Of a DNA stretch of 64,000 nt, positions 47,091 through 58,804 are shown piece after piece. How positions within the stretch are numbered: position 1 is the stretch's first letter; each line of letters starts with the position of its first letter. Origin of the DNA: Dasypus novemcinctus (Eukaryota; Chordata; Mammalia; Cingulata; Dasypodidae); NCBI RefSeq assembly GCF_030445035.2, contig NC_080676.1, forward strand, positions 16,902,940 to 16,966,939, in the 5' to 3' direction. Below the pieces are notes generated by a model that saw only the letters and a list, made by a program, of their open reading frames with translations, was not told the DNA's origin and ran no database searches. The translations under genes and the position numbers were made by a program.

Positions 47091-47913
47091 TATTATGGGT
47101 TGAATCGTTTCTTCCTGCTCCCAAATATATGTGGAAGTCCTAAGCCCTAGTACCTCAGAATGTGACTTACTTGGAAATAGGGTGGGGGCCCTAAGCCAAA
47201 ATGAATGATGCCTTTGTAAGAAGGGGAGAAGAGGGAAGTGAACATGGCTCAACTGATAGAGCATCTGCCTACCATATGGAGAGTCCAGGGTTCAAGGCCT
47301 AGGGCGTCCTGGCCCATGTGGTAAGCTGGCCTACGCACAGTTCTGCCGTGCAAGGAGTGCTGTGCCACACAGGGGCATCCTTGTGTAGGGGTGCCCCATG
47401 CGCAAGGAGTGCATCCCACAAAGAGAGCTGTCCCATGCTAAAAAAGCACAGCCTGCCCAGGAGTGGCACCACACACACGGAGAGGTGACACAGCAAGATG
47501 ATGCAACAAAAAGGAGATGCAGTTTCCCAGTGCTGCAGGATACTGCTAATGGACGCAGAAGAACACACAGCGAATAGACAGAGCAGACAATGGGGGGGAA
47601 GGGGAGAGAAAAAAAATAAAAAAATAAAAAATAAAAAATAAAAAAAATAAAAGGAGAGAGGAGACACAGACTCCCACAAGAGAGAACCATGCTATGACTG
47701 AGGCAGTGATTGGAGCGCTATAAGCCAAGGAATGCCAAGGATTGCTGGCCACCACCAGAAGCCAGGGGAGGCATGGAACAGACTCTTTCCTGATTTCAGA
47801 GGGAGCGAGTCCTTTCTGGCACCTTGATTTCAGATCTCTAGCCTCCCAGCTCTACTGTTTTAAGCCACCCAGTTTGTGGTACTTTGTAATGGAAGAAAAA
47901 GGAAACTAAGACC
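47091..47913 (+). mobile_element. MLT1 LTR, split by a DAS SINE
   Basis: Sense MLT1: 'tattatgggttgaatcg', 'agtacctcagaatgtgac', 'acttggaaatagggtgg', then after the SINE 'gccaaggaatgccaagg', 'ccaccagaagccaggg' and 'taagccacccagtttgtgg'. The 5-bp flanks 'attac' (47086-47090) and 'cttac' (47914-47918) differ at one base. It is a solo LTR inserted in the L2. Confidence 0.85.
47236..47650 (+). mobile_element. DAS-type SINE (~415 bp)
   Basis: A tRNA-like head ('catggctcaactgatagagc', B box 'gggttcaaggcc'), 'gcaaggagtgc' units, 'gacacagcaagatgatgc' and a long (aaaataaa)n tail at about 47612-47650. Flanking purine-rich 'aaggggagaagag' and 'aaaggagagagga' look like an imperfect target duplication. 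The minus-strand frames of 119-126 codons here are SINE antisense. Confidence 0.9.
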
Positions 47914-48265
47914 CTTACCCCTTGACTTGTGGTTTCCTAAATGTGTTAGGCAGCCTTTTGCCATCATACTACTATTTTCCATGATTCTCTTTCTGACCTT
48001 ATCTGTGTAGCAAGCTCCTATTTAACATTCAACCCATCAAAATATCTTCTGTAATATCTTTCATAATATCCCCTAAGAAATCTGCCCTACCTGCCTTCCC
48101 TCCAACCAGAGTTAATTACTTCTATTATTGTGCTTAGTTCTCTGTGTTGTGATTATTTCTTACGTGTACTTCTTTCTTAGTAATTCCAATATAAGGCCCT
48201 TGCCTTATTCATTTTTATATATGGCTTCTAGCAGGTTCCATACACATGGTGCTTAATATTGTCTC

Positions 48266-48690
48266 TGGACAGGAATTTAATGAGGACTATAACATTGGTA
48301 CTCTATTAATCCCCTGAATAGTTTGAGTTTATTGGGTAATGGGGAAATGTGGATGTGGATAGAATATTACTTTTGTCTCTCACCTTTTCACATGTTTCTC
48401 TCAGGAATTTATGTGCTCTGTTGAAAAGAATTGTCTTCCTGGGTGAAAACAACAACAACAAAAAATGTTTTTCAAGCCGTGCTATCAATGGATTTTCTAA
48501 CATGAAGAAGTAACAATTTTTTAAAAAGAAAAATACTCATTAAATGTTATTTACACAGAAAAACACTGTTCATTCATCCAACACATATTTACTGAATACC
48601 TACTCTGTGAACAAGCAGATCCAAATACTTATTCTCATGGAAAGGAAGGAGGGGGGGGGGGGTGGGAAGGAAGGAGGAAAGGAGGGAAGG
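48266..48690. repeat. L2 3'-end trace and GGAA-rich low-complexity tract
   Basis: 'cattcatccaacacatattt', 'actgaatacctactctgtg' (48572-48640) resemble antisense L2. They are followed by an impure (GGAA/GGGA)n tract with a G13 run at 48640-48690. Confidence 0.55.
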
Positions 48691-48694
48691 AGGA

Positions 48695-50367
48695 AGAATG
48701 AATGAATTTTACTAGCAGAGAGAAAGCACATGCTTTATTTTTCCATAGCTATTATATTTTCTCCTTCCAAAACTCTTCTCCCTATTTTCTTACCCTAAAA
48801 TGTCTTACAAACTTAAAAGGAAAGGCGAATATCAAAATTGAAATGTTCTTCAAAGGGCTGGCTTTATTGAGAATGGAATTACCAAACATATCTACAGAAA
48901 GAAGAGACTACCATTTTGTTAAGGTTAATTGGGATGCTAATCACAGAAAACCAGTATGTTCTGCAGCAAAGCCACCCCATTATCCTTGTTTTTGGGCAAG
49001 GTAAGCTTTTAAAATATATGTTTTGCTAATTTAATGTATCCTTCTCTCGTCAGTCATAGTGAATGTATGAATGTGACTTGCATAAATGCAGCTCTTTAAA
49101 ATTAAATTGATCTCATGCTTATACCACTTGAGCATATGTTTTAGTAATTTTTCACTCATATAGACAGCATGTAATATTAACTCGTACTTCCCATTTTTTG
49201 ATGATTCTTTCAATACCTTTTGATGAATATACACATCATATGACTCAAAGCTGTGTCTGCCCATTTTCCATCTTTTCAATTGTACATATTTTAGTTAGTA
49301 CTAAAGAGGTTACAGTGCATAACCACATTGGAGAATGGAAACAGAATTTTAATGGATGCCAAGCAAGAAAGGAGCATACACTTAGAGAAAAGTGCTTTAC
49401 ACTTCCCTTGAGTAAACTTATATGGGAATAAGACAACTCATTCTTCTTGGCTAGAAGGCAGTTTTTAATAGCATATGTCAGGGGCAAAAAACTAGGTTTT
49501 CCATGTACATTTACAGAAGAGTCTTATATTCCTCAAGTAATGATTAATGAAGTTTACTAAGTAGAATTTTAGCCATATGGCTTTTATTTTCTCTTTCATT
49601 TAGTCACAGCTTTTCTTATTTCTTTTTGACCAGCTTCTGACTTTGGAAACTACACAAATTCACTTAGGCAAAAGCACCAGAACAATAGTTCTGGAAAATG
49701 TAGGCCAATGTTGCTGAGAGTTCTTGCCAGAAACTAATTTTAGTTAAAGGGATCTGTTTTCAAGCCATTCACTTTCTACCGTTCCCTATCAACTCACCCT
49801 GGAACATTTCAGATGAAAGTTCCGTGGAGTTTGGAATTTGTGCCTGTAATAAGTTTAAAGAGCTTTCTTTAAACTTTCTTTCATCATTTCATACCAAACT
49901 CAAGAGTTTTGCTAGGTCAGACAGAGGTTGGTGACCTCTGGTATACACACCAAAAATGGACTGTTATGTGGGGCAACATCTTGGGTACATTCCTCTTTTC
50001 TGACATTAAATCTCATTTTCTTCCTCTACATATTCTTACTTTTATTTCCACGAGGACTCCACATCCATCAAAATCCTCACTCAGTTTCTCTTTCTCTTTT
50101 AGTTTGGTTTCCACTTGCAAAAGTGTTAATTGATAGATAAGATGAAACAACTAAGGACAACCCCTCGCAGATAATTTTGCATTTTCAAGGAGACAGTAGG
50201 AACTAGAAGAGTCTTAAGGCCAGCTTTAAGAGGGAAGGAGCTGGGGTAGTGGTGGTGTGTATGCTATTTTTAGAGGTGGGCAGCAAGTTTCTCTCCTTGT
50301 AGGATTGACCCCTGAGCTTTGTAGCCAGGATAATAAGTAGATGATTACAAACACCTTCTTCAGGACA
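48695..50367. other. No recognisable feature
   Basis: Unique-looking DNA. A 100-codon plus-strand frame (48702-49004) and an 82-codon minus-strand frame (49031-49279) have no known domain or splice context, and I do not propose genes. Short plus-strand frames at 49.9-50.14 kb look like chance. Confidence 0.45.
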
Positions 50368-50431
50368 ACACCCCATTTAAAAAAATTTATTGAAATATAT
50401 CTCTCACACATAAACATACATAAACAATAAA

Positions 50432-50850
50432 TGTATAGTAGTTGTGAACTTACAAAACAAACTTATATAACATCAAACGAACATATATAACGTCTTACCC
50501 TACCACCAATAACTTGCACTGTTTTTGAACTAATGATTAAAGATCATTGTCAAAATTTTACTACTAAACAAAGTATTTTCCCCTAACCAATCCGGTTATT
50601 ATTATCTTTATATCATTTATATATGAACATACATAAACAATTAAGTGTATAGTAAAAGTTGTGAACTTACAGAGCAAACATGCATAACATCATACAGGGG
50701 TCCCATATATCAATCCTTCACCAACACCTTGCATTGTCATGAGACGTTTGTTACAAACGATGAAAGAACGCTGTCAAAATCTTACTACTAATCATAGTTC
50801 TTATCTTACATTTGGTGTGTTTTTCCCCGAACTCACCCTATTATTATTTT
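50432..50850 (-). repeat. Tandem ~214-bp modules in the L1 3' UTR
   Basis: 'tgtatagta' followed by 'gttgtgaacttaca', 'cttgcattg/cttgcactg', 'gtcaaaat.ttactacta' and 'ttttcccc.aac.ca' begins at 50432 and again at 50646, a step of 214 bp. A partial third copy seems to start near 50.86 kb ('agaagttgtaaacttataaaac'). Confidence 0.7.
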
Positions 50851-52209
50851 TCAAATATGTTTTTTATGACAGAAGTTGTAAACTTATAAAACAATTATGC
50901 ACATGTACAGAATTCCCAAACAACACCCCACCATCAACATACCACAATGTGGTTGTGTCACTTGCTATAGAAAAAATAATATCATCTGATTGTTACCATT
51001 TCTGTAGTGTACATTTAGCTCACATTTTCCATACTGCCTCAGTATCAACACAGTACATCTTTTGCATAGATGCAAGAATATTATATTATTACTACTAACC
51101 ACAGTCCATAGGTCACTCCAGCTGTATTTTTCCCATGCTTCTTCACATTCCCCAAACCCTGCAGTAGTGATATACATTTGTTCTACTTAACAAAGCACAC
51201 TCTTGCATCTGTACCATCAACCACAATTCTCACCCACCTCTTGGTTTACTGTGCTATTCAGTTCCTAGATTATTCTCAACCATTCCGTCAATTGGCATTC
51301 ACATAACTAGATTACCATTTTCAGTCACATCCCCATTTATAAACTAGCTGTTACTCACTGTGTGTTACCATCCACTCTATATATTTCCACAAAGCTAATT
51401 AAAACTTCTACATACATTAAACATCAGTAGTCCACTCAGCCCTCCTCATATCTCCTTTAAGAATCCACCACCTACCTCCAGGTCTTGAAGATATTTTCCA
51501 ATAATTTCTTCTAGAAGTTTTATGGTTCTTGCTTTTATTTTTAGTTTTTTGATCCATTTTGAGTTAGTTTTTGGATAAGGTGTGAGATAGGGGTCCTCCT
51601 TCCTTCTTTCAGCTATGGATGTCCAATTCTTTCAGCACCATTTGTTGAACAGGTTGTTCTGCCCAAGCTGTGTGAATTTGACAGCTAGTCAAAAATCACT
51701 TGACCATACCTGTGAGGGTCTGTTTCTGAACCATAAATTTGGTTCCATTGGTCTATTGTGTCTGTCTTTAGGCCAGTGCCATGTTGTTTTTACCACTATA
51801 GCTAGCTATTATGATTTGAAGTCTGGAGATGAGGGTTCAATTTTCCTTTTTATGATGTTTCTGGCTATTCAGGACTTATTACCCTTCCAAATAAATTTAA
51901 TGATCATGTTTTCAATTATTTTCTTCAATGCTGGTGGAATTTTTATTGGTATTGTATTAAAACTGTATATCAATTTGAGTAGAATTGACATCTTAATGAT
52001 GTTTATTCTTCCAATCCATGAGCATGGAGTGTTCTTTCAGTTATTTAGGGCTTTTTTGATTTGTTTAACACTGAGTTGCAGTTTTCTGAACACAAGTGCT
52101 TTTCATCATTGGTTAAGTTTATTCCTGACTATTTGAGTTTTATCTGTCATATTTTATTTTCACCACTCTTTTGATACTTTTAGTTACTTTTATTGATATA
52201 ATCTTCATT

Positions 52210-53640
52210 TCTAGACTCTCTTGCAGGCCCCTCTCTCCTGTCTTTTCTTTTCAGGCTCAAGCATATCCTTTAGTATTTCCTGAGAATCTGGTCTCTTGCT
52301 TAGAAATTCTCCCAGTTTCTGTTTATCTGTGAATATTCTAATTTCACCGTCATTTTTGAAAGACAGTCTTGCTGAATATAAGATTCTTGGTTGGAAGTTT
52401 TTCTCTTGTAGTATCTTAAGTATATCAGAGCACTGTCTTCTTGCCTCCATGGTTTCTGGTGAGAAATCAGCACTTAATCTTATTGGATATCCCTTGTATG
52501 TTATGCATTGCTTTCTTCTTGCTGCTCTCAGAATTCTCTTTTTGTCTTTGGCCTTTTACATTCTGATGAGTATGTGTCTTGGAGTTGGTCTACTTGGATT
52601 TTTTCAGATGGGAGTGCTTCTTGGGTAGGGATATTTATGTCCTTCCATAGGGTTGGGAAATTTTCTATCATTATTTCTTTAAATATTCCTTCTGCGCCTT
52701 TCCCCTTCTCTTCTCCTTCTGGGACACCCATGACAGGTATGTCTGCATGCCTTTTGCTGTCATTTAGTTCCCTGAGACCTTGTTCAATTTTTTCATTTCT
52801 TTTTTTTTTCTTTTTTTAAAGATTTATTTATTTTATTTTATTTTAATTCCCCCCCCCCCGGTTGTCTGTTCTTGATGTCTATTTGCTGCGTCTTGTTTCT
52901 TTGTCCGCCTCTGTTGTCGTCAGCGGCACGGCGCCATTCCTGGGCAGGCTGCTCTTTCTTTTCACGCTGGGTGGCTTTCCTCACAGGCACACTCCTTGCG
53001 CGTGGGGCTCCCCCACGCGGGGGACACCCTTGCGTGGCACGGCACTCCTTGCGTGCATCAGCGCTGCGCATGGCCAGCTCCACACGGGTCAAGGAGGCCT
53101 GGAGTTTGAACCGCGGACCTCCCATATGGTAGACGGATGCCCTAACCACTGGGCCAAAGTCCGTTTCCCTTTTCCATTCTTTTCTTCATTTGTTCTTTTG
53201 TATGTTCACTTTCAGGAGCCATTTCTTCAAGCTCACCAATCCTTTCTTCTGCCTCCTCAAATCTGCTCTTATATAATTCCAAAGATTTTAAAATTTCATT
53301 GATCGCACCTTTCATTCCCATAAGATCTAAGATCTGCTATTTTTCTATGTATGCTTTCAAATTCTTCTTTGTGCTCATCCAATGTCTTCTTAATATCCTT
53401 AATCTTTTTAGCGATCTCATTGAATTTATTACAGAGATTTGTTTGAACATCTATAATTAGTTTTCTCAACTCCTTTATATCACCTGGAGGCTTCTCTTGT
53501 TCTTTTAACTGGACTATAGCTTCCTGTTTCTTGGTGTGGATTGTAATTTTTTGTTGGTGTCTTTGCATCTGGCTTACTAGAGTATTTTTTTCTGGGTGCA
53601 GTTTTTCTTTCTAGCTTAGGGCTTCCTATCATTTCTCTAT
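52210..53640 (-). pseudogene. L1 ORF1 remnant, interrupted by a SINE
   Basis: Three separate frames follow L1 ORF1 in order. 53568-53296 is the charged N-terminal coiled-coil part (K-E-L-R-K-L-I-I-D, K-K-I-K-D-I-K-K-T-L-D-E-H). 52731-52528 is the RRM part (G-V-P-E-G-E-E-K, N-F-P-T-L-W-K). 52450-52211 is the C-terminal domain (I-L-Q-E-K-N-F-Q-P-R-I, L-S-F-K-N-D-G-E-I). In active L1 the product is a trimeric RNA-binding chaperone. Here a SINE (52803-53166), stops and frame changes break it. Confidence 0.9.
52803..53166 (-). mobile_element. DAS-type SINE inside L1 ORF1
   Basis: A T-rich left end and C11 run (SINE tail and G tract in reverse), 'gcgtggggctccccc', reversed B box 'gagtttgaaccgc' near 53102 and reversed A box 'ccactgggcca' near 53144. 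The flanks 'tttcatttctttt' and 'ttccattcttttc' fit a diverged target duplication. The 146-codon plus-strand frame (52862-53302) is SINE sequence. Confidence 0.92.
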
Positions 53641-54109
53641 CGCTGGTTATGCGGTAGGAGCCAAGCATGTAGTTGGTGCTATAGACTGTGGAGGCTCAAG
53701 CTGCCCTCATTACACCTGGGACCAATGAAGCTTCTTCCAACTTTCTCCTTTGGCAGGGGTAGGGACAGAGTCACAGGCAATAATCCATGTGCAGGCCTAG
53801 ACTGTAGTTGCCCAGAGAGACTGATGAAGCTTCACATCCCTTTCTTCCCTGCCTGGGGCAGGGATGGAGCTGCAGGTGTGGGCAATAATCTATGCAGTGC
53901 AGGTCCTAAGATGACTGTAGTTGCCCTGGTAGACTTCTGGTTTTCAGTCTATGCCAGCCAAAGTTCCCTGCAGTTACCTGTATAGGCTGGTGCAGGGCTC
54001 CTCAGCCTCCTACCTGCCAGAGGAGGGGCTGAAGCCTAGGTGGGCTGCAGACTGATCTGTGTGAAAGAAACTGTCAACCCAGCTTCCCCTCAGGCTGGGG
54101 GCAGAGACA

Positions 54110-54908
54110 GAATGGTGGCTACTGGCCTCTTTCTGACTTGGGCTGATTCACACCCCCTTGTTTCCAGGGTTATCTCTTAGCCTGCCAAGTCTACCAATCA
54201 GTAGGTGAAATCAGCAGCCAACAGTCTCTTCTTCCCCTTTTTCTGGGAAATGGAACTTCCAATTCCCATCACAGAGCAGCTCCTGGAGCAGCCTGAGCTA
54301 CCAGAGGAGGATAATCACTGGCCTCTGTGGCTTGGCTGGTAATTTCCCGGAGAGGTTGGGGCAGGTTCCTCCAGCTTCTTTCCTGCTGGAGCTGGCACTG
54401 GGGCCTAGACTAGAGCTGCAATATGATTGGATGGGAAGAAGCTGGTCCCCACCAGTCTGCCCCACTTCCCCTCATGCCAGGAGTGGAGTTAAGATGGTAG
54501 CTCCCAGCCTCTTTCTGTCCTGGATAGGCTCAAACCTTAGTTGTTCTCAGGATCATACTGTAGCCCACTGAATTTCCTCATCATAGCTGAAATTGGTGAC
54601 CAACCGTCTCTTCCTCCCCCATTTTGGGGAAGTGAGCTTTCAACTGCTGCCACAGAACAGCTTGTACCTCTGGTGGAGGATGGGCACTGGCCTCTGTTGT
54701 GTGGAGTGCTCTATTTATGAGTCTTCTCTGCAGACAACAGTCTCCTCCTTCCGCTCCCACATGGACGTTGCAGGATGCTCTTCTGGCCTCCTGGAGCCCC
54801 CAAACAGGTGCTTCAGCTAGAGAGCTCTGGGTCTTTGCTAACTGCCCTGTAGCAGAAGATGACTCTAGGAGAGCCTTACTCCACTGCCATCTTGATGGTT
54901 CTTCCCTC
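54110..54908 (-). promoter_or_regulatory. L1 5' UTR with two tandem ~381-bp units and YY1-type start
   Basis: 'cctctttctg' lies at 54126 and 54508 (step 382), and 'acagagcag/acagaacag' at 54271 and 54652 (step 381). 'tgaaatcagcagccaac/tgaaattggtgaccaac' and 'gaggataatcactggcctctg/gaggatgggcactggcctctg' are likewise paired. The extreme 5' end carries AAGATGGC, the YY1 core that positions L1 transcription. This was probably an L1 promoter; present activity is not implied. Confidence 0.65.
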
Positions 54909-55051
54909 ACATTCCATTTTTAAACTGATATCTTCAATTTATACCTTCAATAAAGACAATCTTAGATATATTTTACAAACTTCAAAATCCTTATGCTGTC
55001 ACTTTTCAGCATCCTATTTTTCATTTTCAACTATTTTAATTCCTATAATTT

Positions 55052-55313
55052 TTTTTTTTTAATTTTTATTCCCCGCCTCCCCCCCCCCCCCCCCCCCGCC
55101 ACCTTGAGGCTTGCATGTCTGCACTCTTCTGTGTTTTTATTTGTATCCTTTTTTGTTGGGTCACCTTGCTGAGTCAGCTCTCCTCGGTGCCTTGGGCCAG
55201 GTGTCTCTCTGCAGAATGTGGGCCAACCTTCCTTCACAAGGAGGCCCCAGGATGCGAACCCAGGGCCTCCCATATGGTAGATGGGAGCCCAGCTGTCTGA
55301 GCCAGACACTTCC
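55052..55313 (-). mobile_element. Short DAS-related SINE (~260 bp)
   Basis: A poly(T) start, a C19-type run (55080-55097), 'ttgctgagtcagctctc', and the reversed head 'gatgcgaacccagggcctccc', 'gtctgagccagaca'. A perfect 10-bp duplication 'cctataattt' at 55042-55051 and 55314-55323 brackets it. It matches the short class represented by the head of the copy at 25.8 kb. Confidence 0.93.
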
Positions 55314-55338
55314 CCTATAATTTCTTTTTATAGTTACC

Positions 55339-55751
55339 TGTTTTAATTTCCTTGCTGCTAAAACAAATACCATGCAATGTGTTGGCTTGAACAACAGGAA
55401 TTTACTGGCTCACAGTTTTGAACTAGGAGAATCCAAAATTAAGGTGTCATCAAGACAACCATTCTCCCAGAAAAACTGGCATTCTGGATCTGGCTGCCAG
55501 TGATGCTTGGTTCCTGACTTTTCTTGTCTCTTCCAGATACCGTTGATTTCAGCTTTTGATTGCTCCCTGTTGCTCTCTATGTGACCTTCTCTATAAGGCC
55601 TTCAGTAATAGGATTAAGACCCAACCTGATTTACCAGAATCACACCTTAACTGAAGTAATTGCACCAAAAGATCCTATTTACAGTCACATCCACCAAGAG
55701 TTCTTAGTTTGAGAATATATTTTTCTGCATACATAGCTCCAAATGACCACA
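55339..55751 (-). mobile_element. ERVL-type solo LTR
   Basis: In reverse it starts TGTGGTCATTTGGAG and ends 'aaggaaattaaaaca'. 'cagtaataggattaagaccc', 'cacaccttaactgaagtaa', 'gatcctatttacag' and 'ggaatttactggctcaca' are the antisense forms of blocks in the 62201-62673 LTR. The 5-bp flanks ttacc and ttatc differ at one base. Confidence 0.8.
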
Positions 55752-57949
55752 TTATCTTTTCTAATTACATGACAAGTTTCACTGCTTTCTTCTGAATTGT
55801 TTCCAAGTTATCTTTTTTTCCTCTTAAATTGTGTTGTCAATAACCAGATAGATCACAACAGTAATATTCAACATGCAGAGAAGTTTGAAATAATTGTCTC
55901 AAAATTTCCGGAGGTTATACTTAACATTTTAAAATCATGAAAAAGTTACTTTTAAATTATACCTTCCAATGTATATCTCTTGAGATTATTCAACATTTTT
56001 CCTGACTAGTTTTCCAATTCACTTAGATTTCCTTGAAGTTTTATTCAAATTTTCCAAGGGTTAAGCAACTTTTCCTTCCTGGATTTCATCTTTAAAGTGG
56101 ATAAACAGGATTTTCATTCTAACATCCAAGTTAAGGATAAAATGTGCAAAAGTCTCAGTACCTCCTGCTGTGGAACACATCTAGCAACCCCTCTTAGTGG
56201 ATTTCCCAGAATTTATAAATAAGAAATACTATTTCTCAAACGCTTAATCACATCTACCACAGTATGGAAAATGAACAGTGAATCCCCAAAATGTTTGTCC
56301 AACTTGAATATCCCAGGTAGGTAGAGCACCGGTAGGTACCCTGGTCAATGTCCCAGGCAATGTTGTGAAGAGACATTAAAATTTTCTCTGAGCGAGAGAA
56401 GAAGTTGAGGTGGACAAAGGATGAGGGAATACAAATTCCTGAAAGACAAGAGCCCTGTGCAGTAGAAAATGAATTCAGAATATCAGTTCATTCCTTGTTC
56501 CATGTTATCTTTGAAGAACTGCTCAACATTAATTTGTAGGAATTGTTTTTAGGTATATGATGGTAGTTTATTCTTTATGACAAATGTCATAACTGATTGC
56601 TTTAGACCCAGAGTCAGACCTTGAGGTTCAGGCAGATGATTGACTCTTGGCCCACCTGCATGGTTATCTTAGTAATGAGGAATCACAAAGAGCCAGGTTC
56701 ATAATTGGTTAAGGATGAGCCATGACTAGCCCATGTTTACTAAGTCATAGGCCAGTGTTCTTGCCAACACACCATCACCCACATGAAACTTTTGCAATCA
56801 TTATTTATTGGTCTAGTAGTTTCTTTCAGTAAGAATCTATTCCACTAGAGTTGAAAACTCTTTTTCTAAATTTTATCTTTTCATTTTAATGAGCTACTGG
56901 TTTTGCTATCATCTGATAAAATTTTTTATTAAAATCAGCAATCAACTTCTGTTGTTTGCATTGCTTATATTTAATCAACTTTCTTTCATATTTCATTTAT
57001 TTTTTAGCTGACTTTCCTCAGTTCTTTAGTAGATAAATTTTAAAAAGGCAAAAAAGGTACCCTTTCTCTATGCCAAAATTAGGTGACTGTAACTTTTCAG
57101 TTGTTTTATTGAAATCCAAATTGTAGTTAAAATGCTGAGTTCTAGCTTTATCAAATATGTCATCTCTATCAAGAAAGAAAAAAAAACTTGCTGATATTGC
57201 AGGGGTCTGATTTTATAGTTTTTTTCCTACCTTACACAGTTTCCTTTTAAATTAAGCACATACAAAAAAAAAGGGGGGGATAGTATGTTTATATTTATAA
57301 ACATTCAAATACTGCGAATGTTCATAACAGAAAAGAATTTAAAATTTTACTAGGTGTCAAGGACGTCGTAATTTTCTGCTAATAATTTTTCATGTCTGGT
57401 AATTGGAGGAATTTTCCAGACTCACTTCTGGTTCTTGTGTTTTCACTATAACCTACACCCTTCAGCTCCGGGTACCATCGGGTATGCTCCTATCACAATA
57501 CAATCTCTGATCTTGCACCTTTATGTCACGGTGCTGATTGAATCAGCAGGGTGGGCAGTTGAAATAGTTATAGAAGCCATTCCTACATGTGTATGGCTAA
57601 TAATAACTTAACTTTACATGGAAGTGACAACAAATCTCATAAATATGTCCCTGTAAACTAAACTGAATGGATCTCCAACTCAGCTTTCTTTTAGCTGGAT
57701 TCTAAATATGGTCACAGTTTTAATAATACAGTAGTACACAGGTAATTGTTTAACAATTGGTTTCGGGGTGAGAGGCATATACGCACATATATATTTATAT
57801 ACTGTTATAGATTTTACTGATATAAAGGATTTATACCACTGCTCGGGAAGTCAGGCAGCACAGATTTGTCTCTCTTCTCTAGTGTGAAGTGGTGTGTAGA
57901 GCTTCTATCCACTGACCTTGACCTGAGCACTTGGCCTCCCCAGGAGATG
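55752..57949. other. No recognisable feature
   Basis: AT-rich unique-looking DNA with no long frame; no repeat family identified by eye. Confidence 0.45.
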
Positions 57950-57951
57950 GG

Positions 57952-58578
57952 CTATGACAGTTTGCAGTTTTATGTGGATCCCAGAAAAGATCAGGTCCTT
58001 AAAGCTAATTTATTCCTGCACATGTAAAACTATCATAGGTGAGAACTCTTGATTAAATTACTTCTGTTAAGGTCCTTTAATTAGGTTGTGTGACTGAGGG
58101 TGGATTTTAATCCTCCTACTGGAATCCTTTAAAAATGGATGATTAAAAGCCACACACACAGAAACAAGCTGCAGAGCCAGAGAAACTCTGAGAGACAGAG
58201 AGAGATCTTGGAGGCTGGAAGCTGAAATCAGTGAAGCTCAGAGGCACAGAAAGAGGTCCCTGGAGGATGAAAGAGACAAGGCCTGGAGGAGAGGGGAGAG
58301 ACGAACCTTGTGCCTGATCACCCACAGCTGAGCTTGGGGAGAAAGTAAGCCTGGAGGAGAAGGCAGAGACCCAGACTGGCAGAGCCGCTGTTGTGTCTTG
58401 CTACATGGCAGGAGTCCAGGATCGCCAGCAGCCCACCTTCTGTGAGACAGTATATTTGATAATGCCTTGATTTGGGTATTTTCATGGTCTCAGAACTGGA
58501 AGCTTTTAATTTGATAAATTTCCATTATAAAAACCAACACATTTCTGATATACTGCTCCCAGCAGCTTTTAGCAAACA
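57952..58578 (+). mobile_element. ERVL-type solo LTR
   Basis: 'tatgacagtttgcagtttta', 'aaattacttctgttaaggtcc', 'taatcctcctactggaatcc', a purine-rich middle, 'gtcttgctacatggcagg', 'cttgatttgggtattttca' and an end block near 'cagcagcttttagcaaac' follow the same order as the 62.2-kb LTR. The ends are approximate, and I found no certain 5-bp duplication. Confidence 0.65.
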
Positions 58579-58794
58579 CTGGCCATGATGGGATCTCTTC
58601 CAGGTTTTTTTGATCCCTTTTTGATACAGTGAAGCAGTCATTTGCTACATGTCTTTGTTCTACCTGAGCCTGTATTCCCATAACCCACCATATAGCAACT
58701 TGCTTCACAAGAAGACAATTTTTAAATAGTAATAAAATATGAGCAATAAACAGGATATTTGATTTTTGTTGAAATCTTGTATTGGTGGCCAACT
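58579..58794. other. No recognisable feature
   Basis: Short unique-looking stretch; the 100-codon minus-strand frame at 58490-58792 overlaps the LTR end and has no domain. Confidence 0.4.
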
Positions 58795-58804
58795 TATGGT
58801 TTTA

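Larger units (their letters stand above)
46650..48265 (+). mobile_element. L2 LINE remnant, split by an MLT1 LTR
   Basis: 'caaatccattctccactgcag', 'tctttttaagagcaaatatgg' and 'catattgtgccctgattta' before the LTR, then 'aaatctgccctacctgccttcc' and the 'gcttctagcaggttccat ... ggtgcttaatattgtc' end after it, follow the L2 3' half in sense order. It is ancient and has no open frame. Confidence 0.6.
50379..54908 (-). mobile_element. HAL1-like, internally deleted L1
   Basis: Reading the minus strand: a GC-rich 5' UTR (54908 down to about 53640) opens with an 'aagatggc' YY1-type motif at 54887-54895. A nearly whole ORF1 follows (53640-52210), then only a middle slice of ORF2 (about 52195-51480), then an AT-rich 3' UTR (51480-50379). 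The N-terminal two thirds of ORF2 (endonuclease, most of RT) and its C-terminal part are absent. Flanks 'acaccccattt' (50368-50378) and 'acattccattt' (54909-54919) match at 9 of 11 bases, suggesting a single insertion event. It was non-autonomous and is now inactive. Confidence 0.75.

Noticed and set aside
47299..47690. 119-126-codon minus-strand frames with hydrophobic start
   Set aside because: The hydrophobic stretch is the reversed A-rich SINE tail, and the rest is SINE body.
50379..50910. CRISPR-like repeat array
   Set aside because: The repeated blocks are about 214-bp modules of an L1 3' UTR without regular short repeats and unique spacers; the DNA is mammalian.
51615..52136. 173-codon plus-strand open frame, the longest here, hydrophobic and membrane-like
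   Set aside because: It is the complement of L1 ORF2. AT-rich antisense ORF2 gives Phe/Leu/Ile-rich frames by composition.
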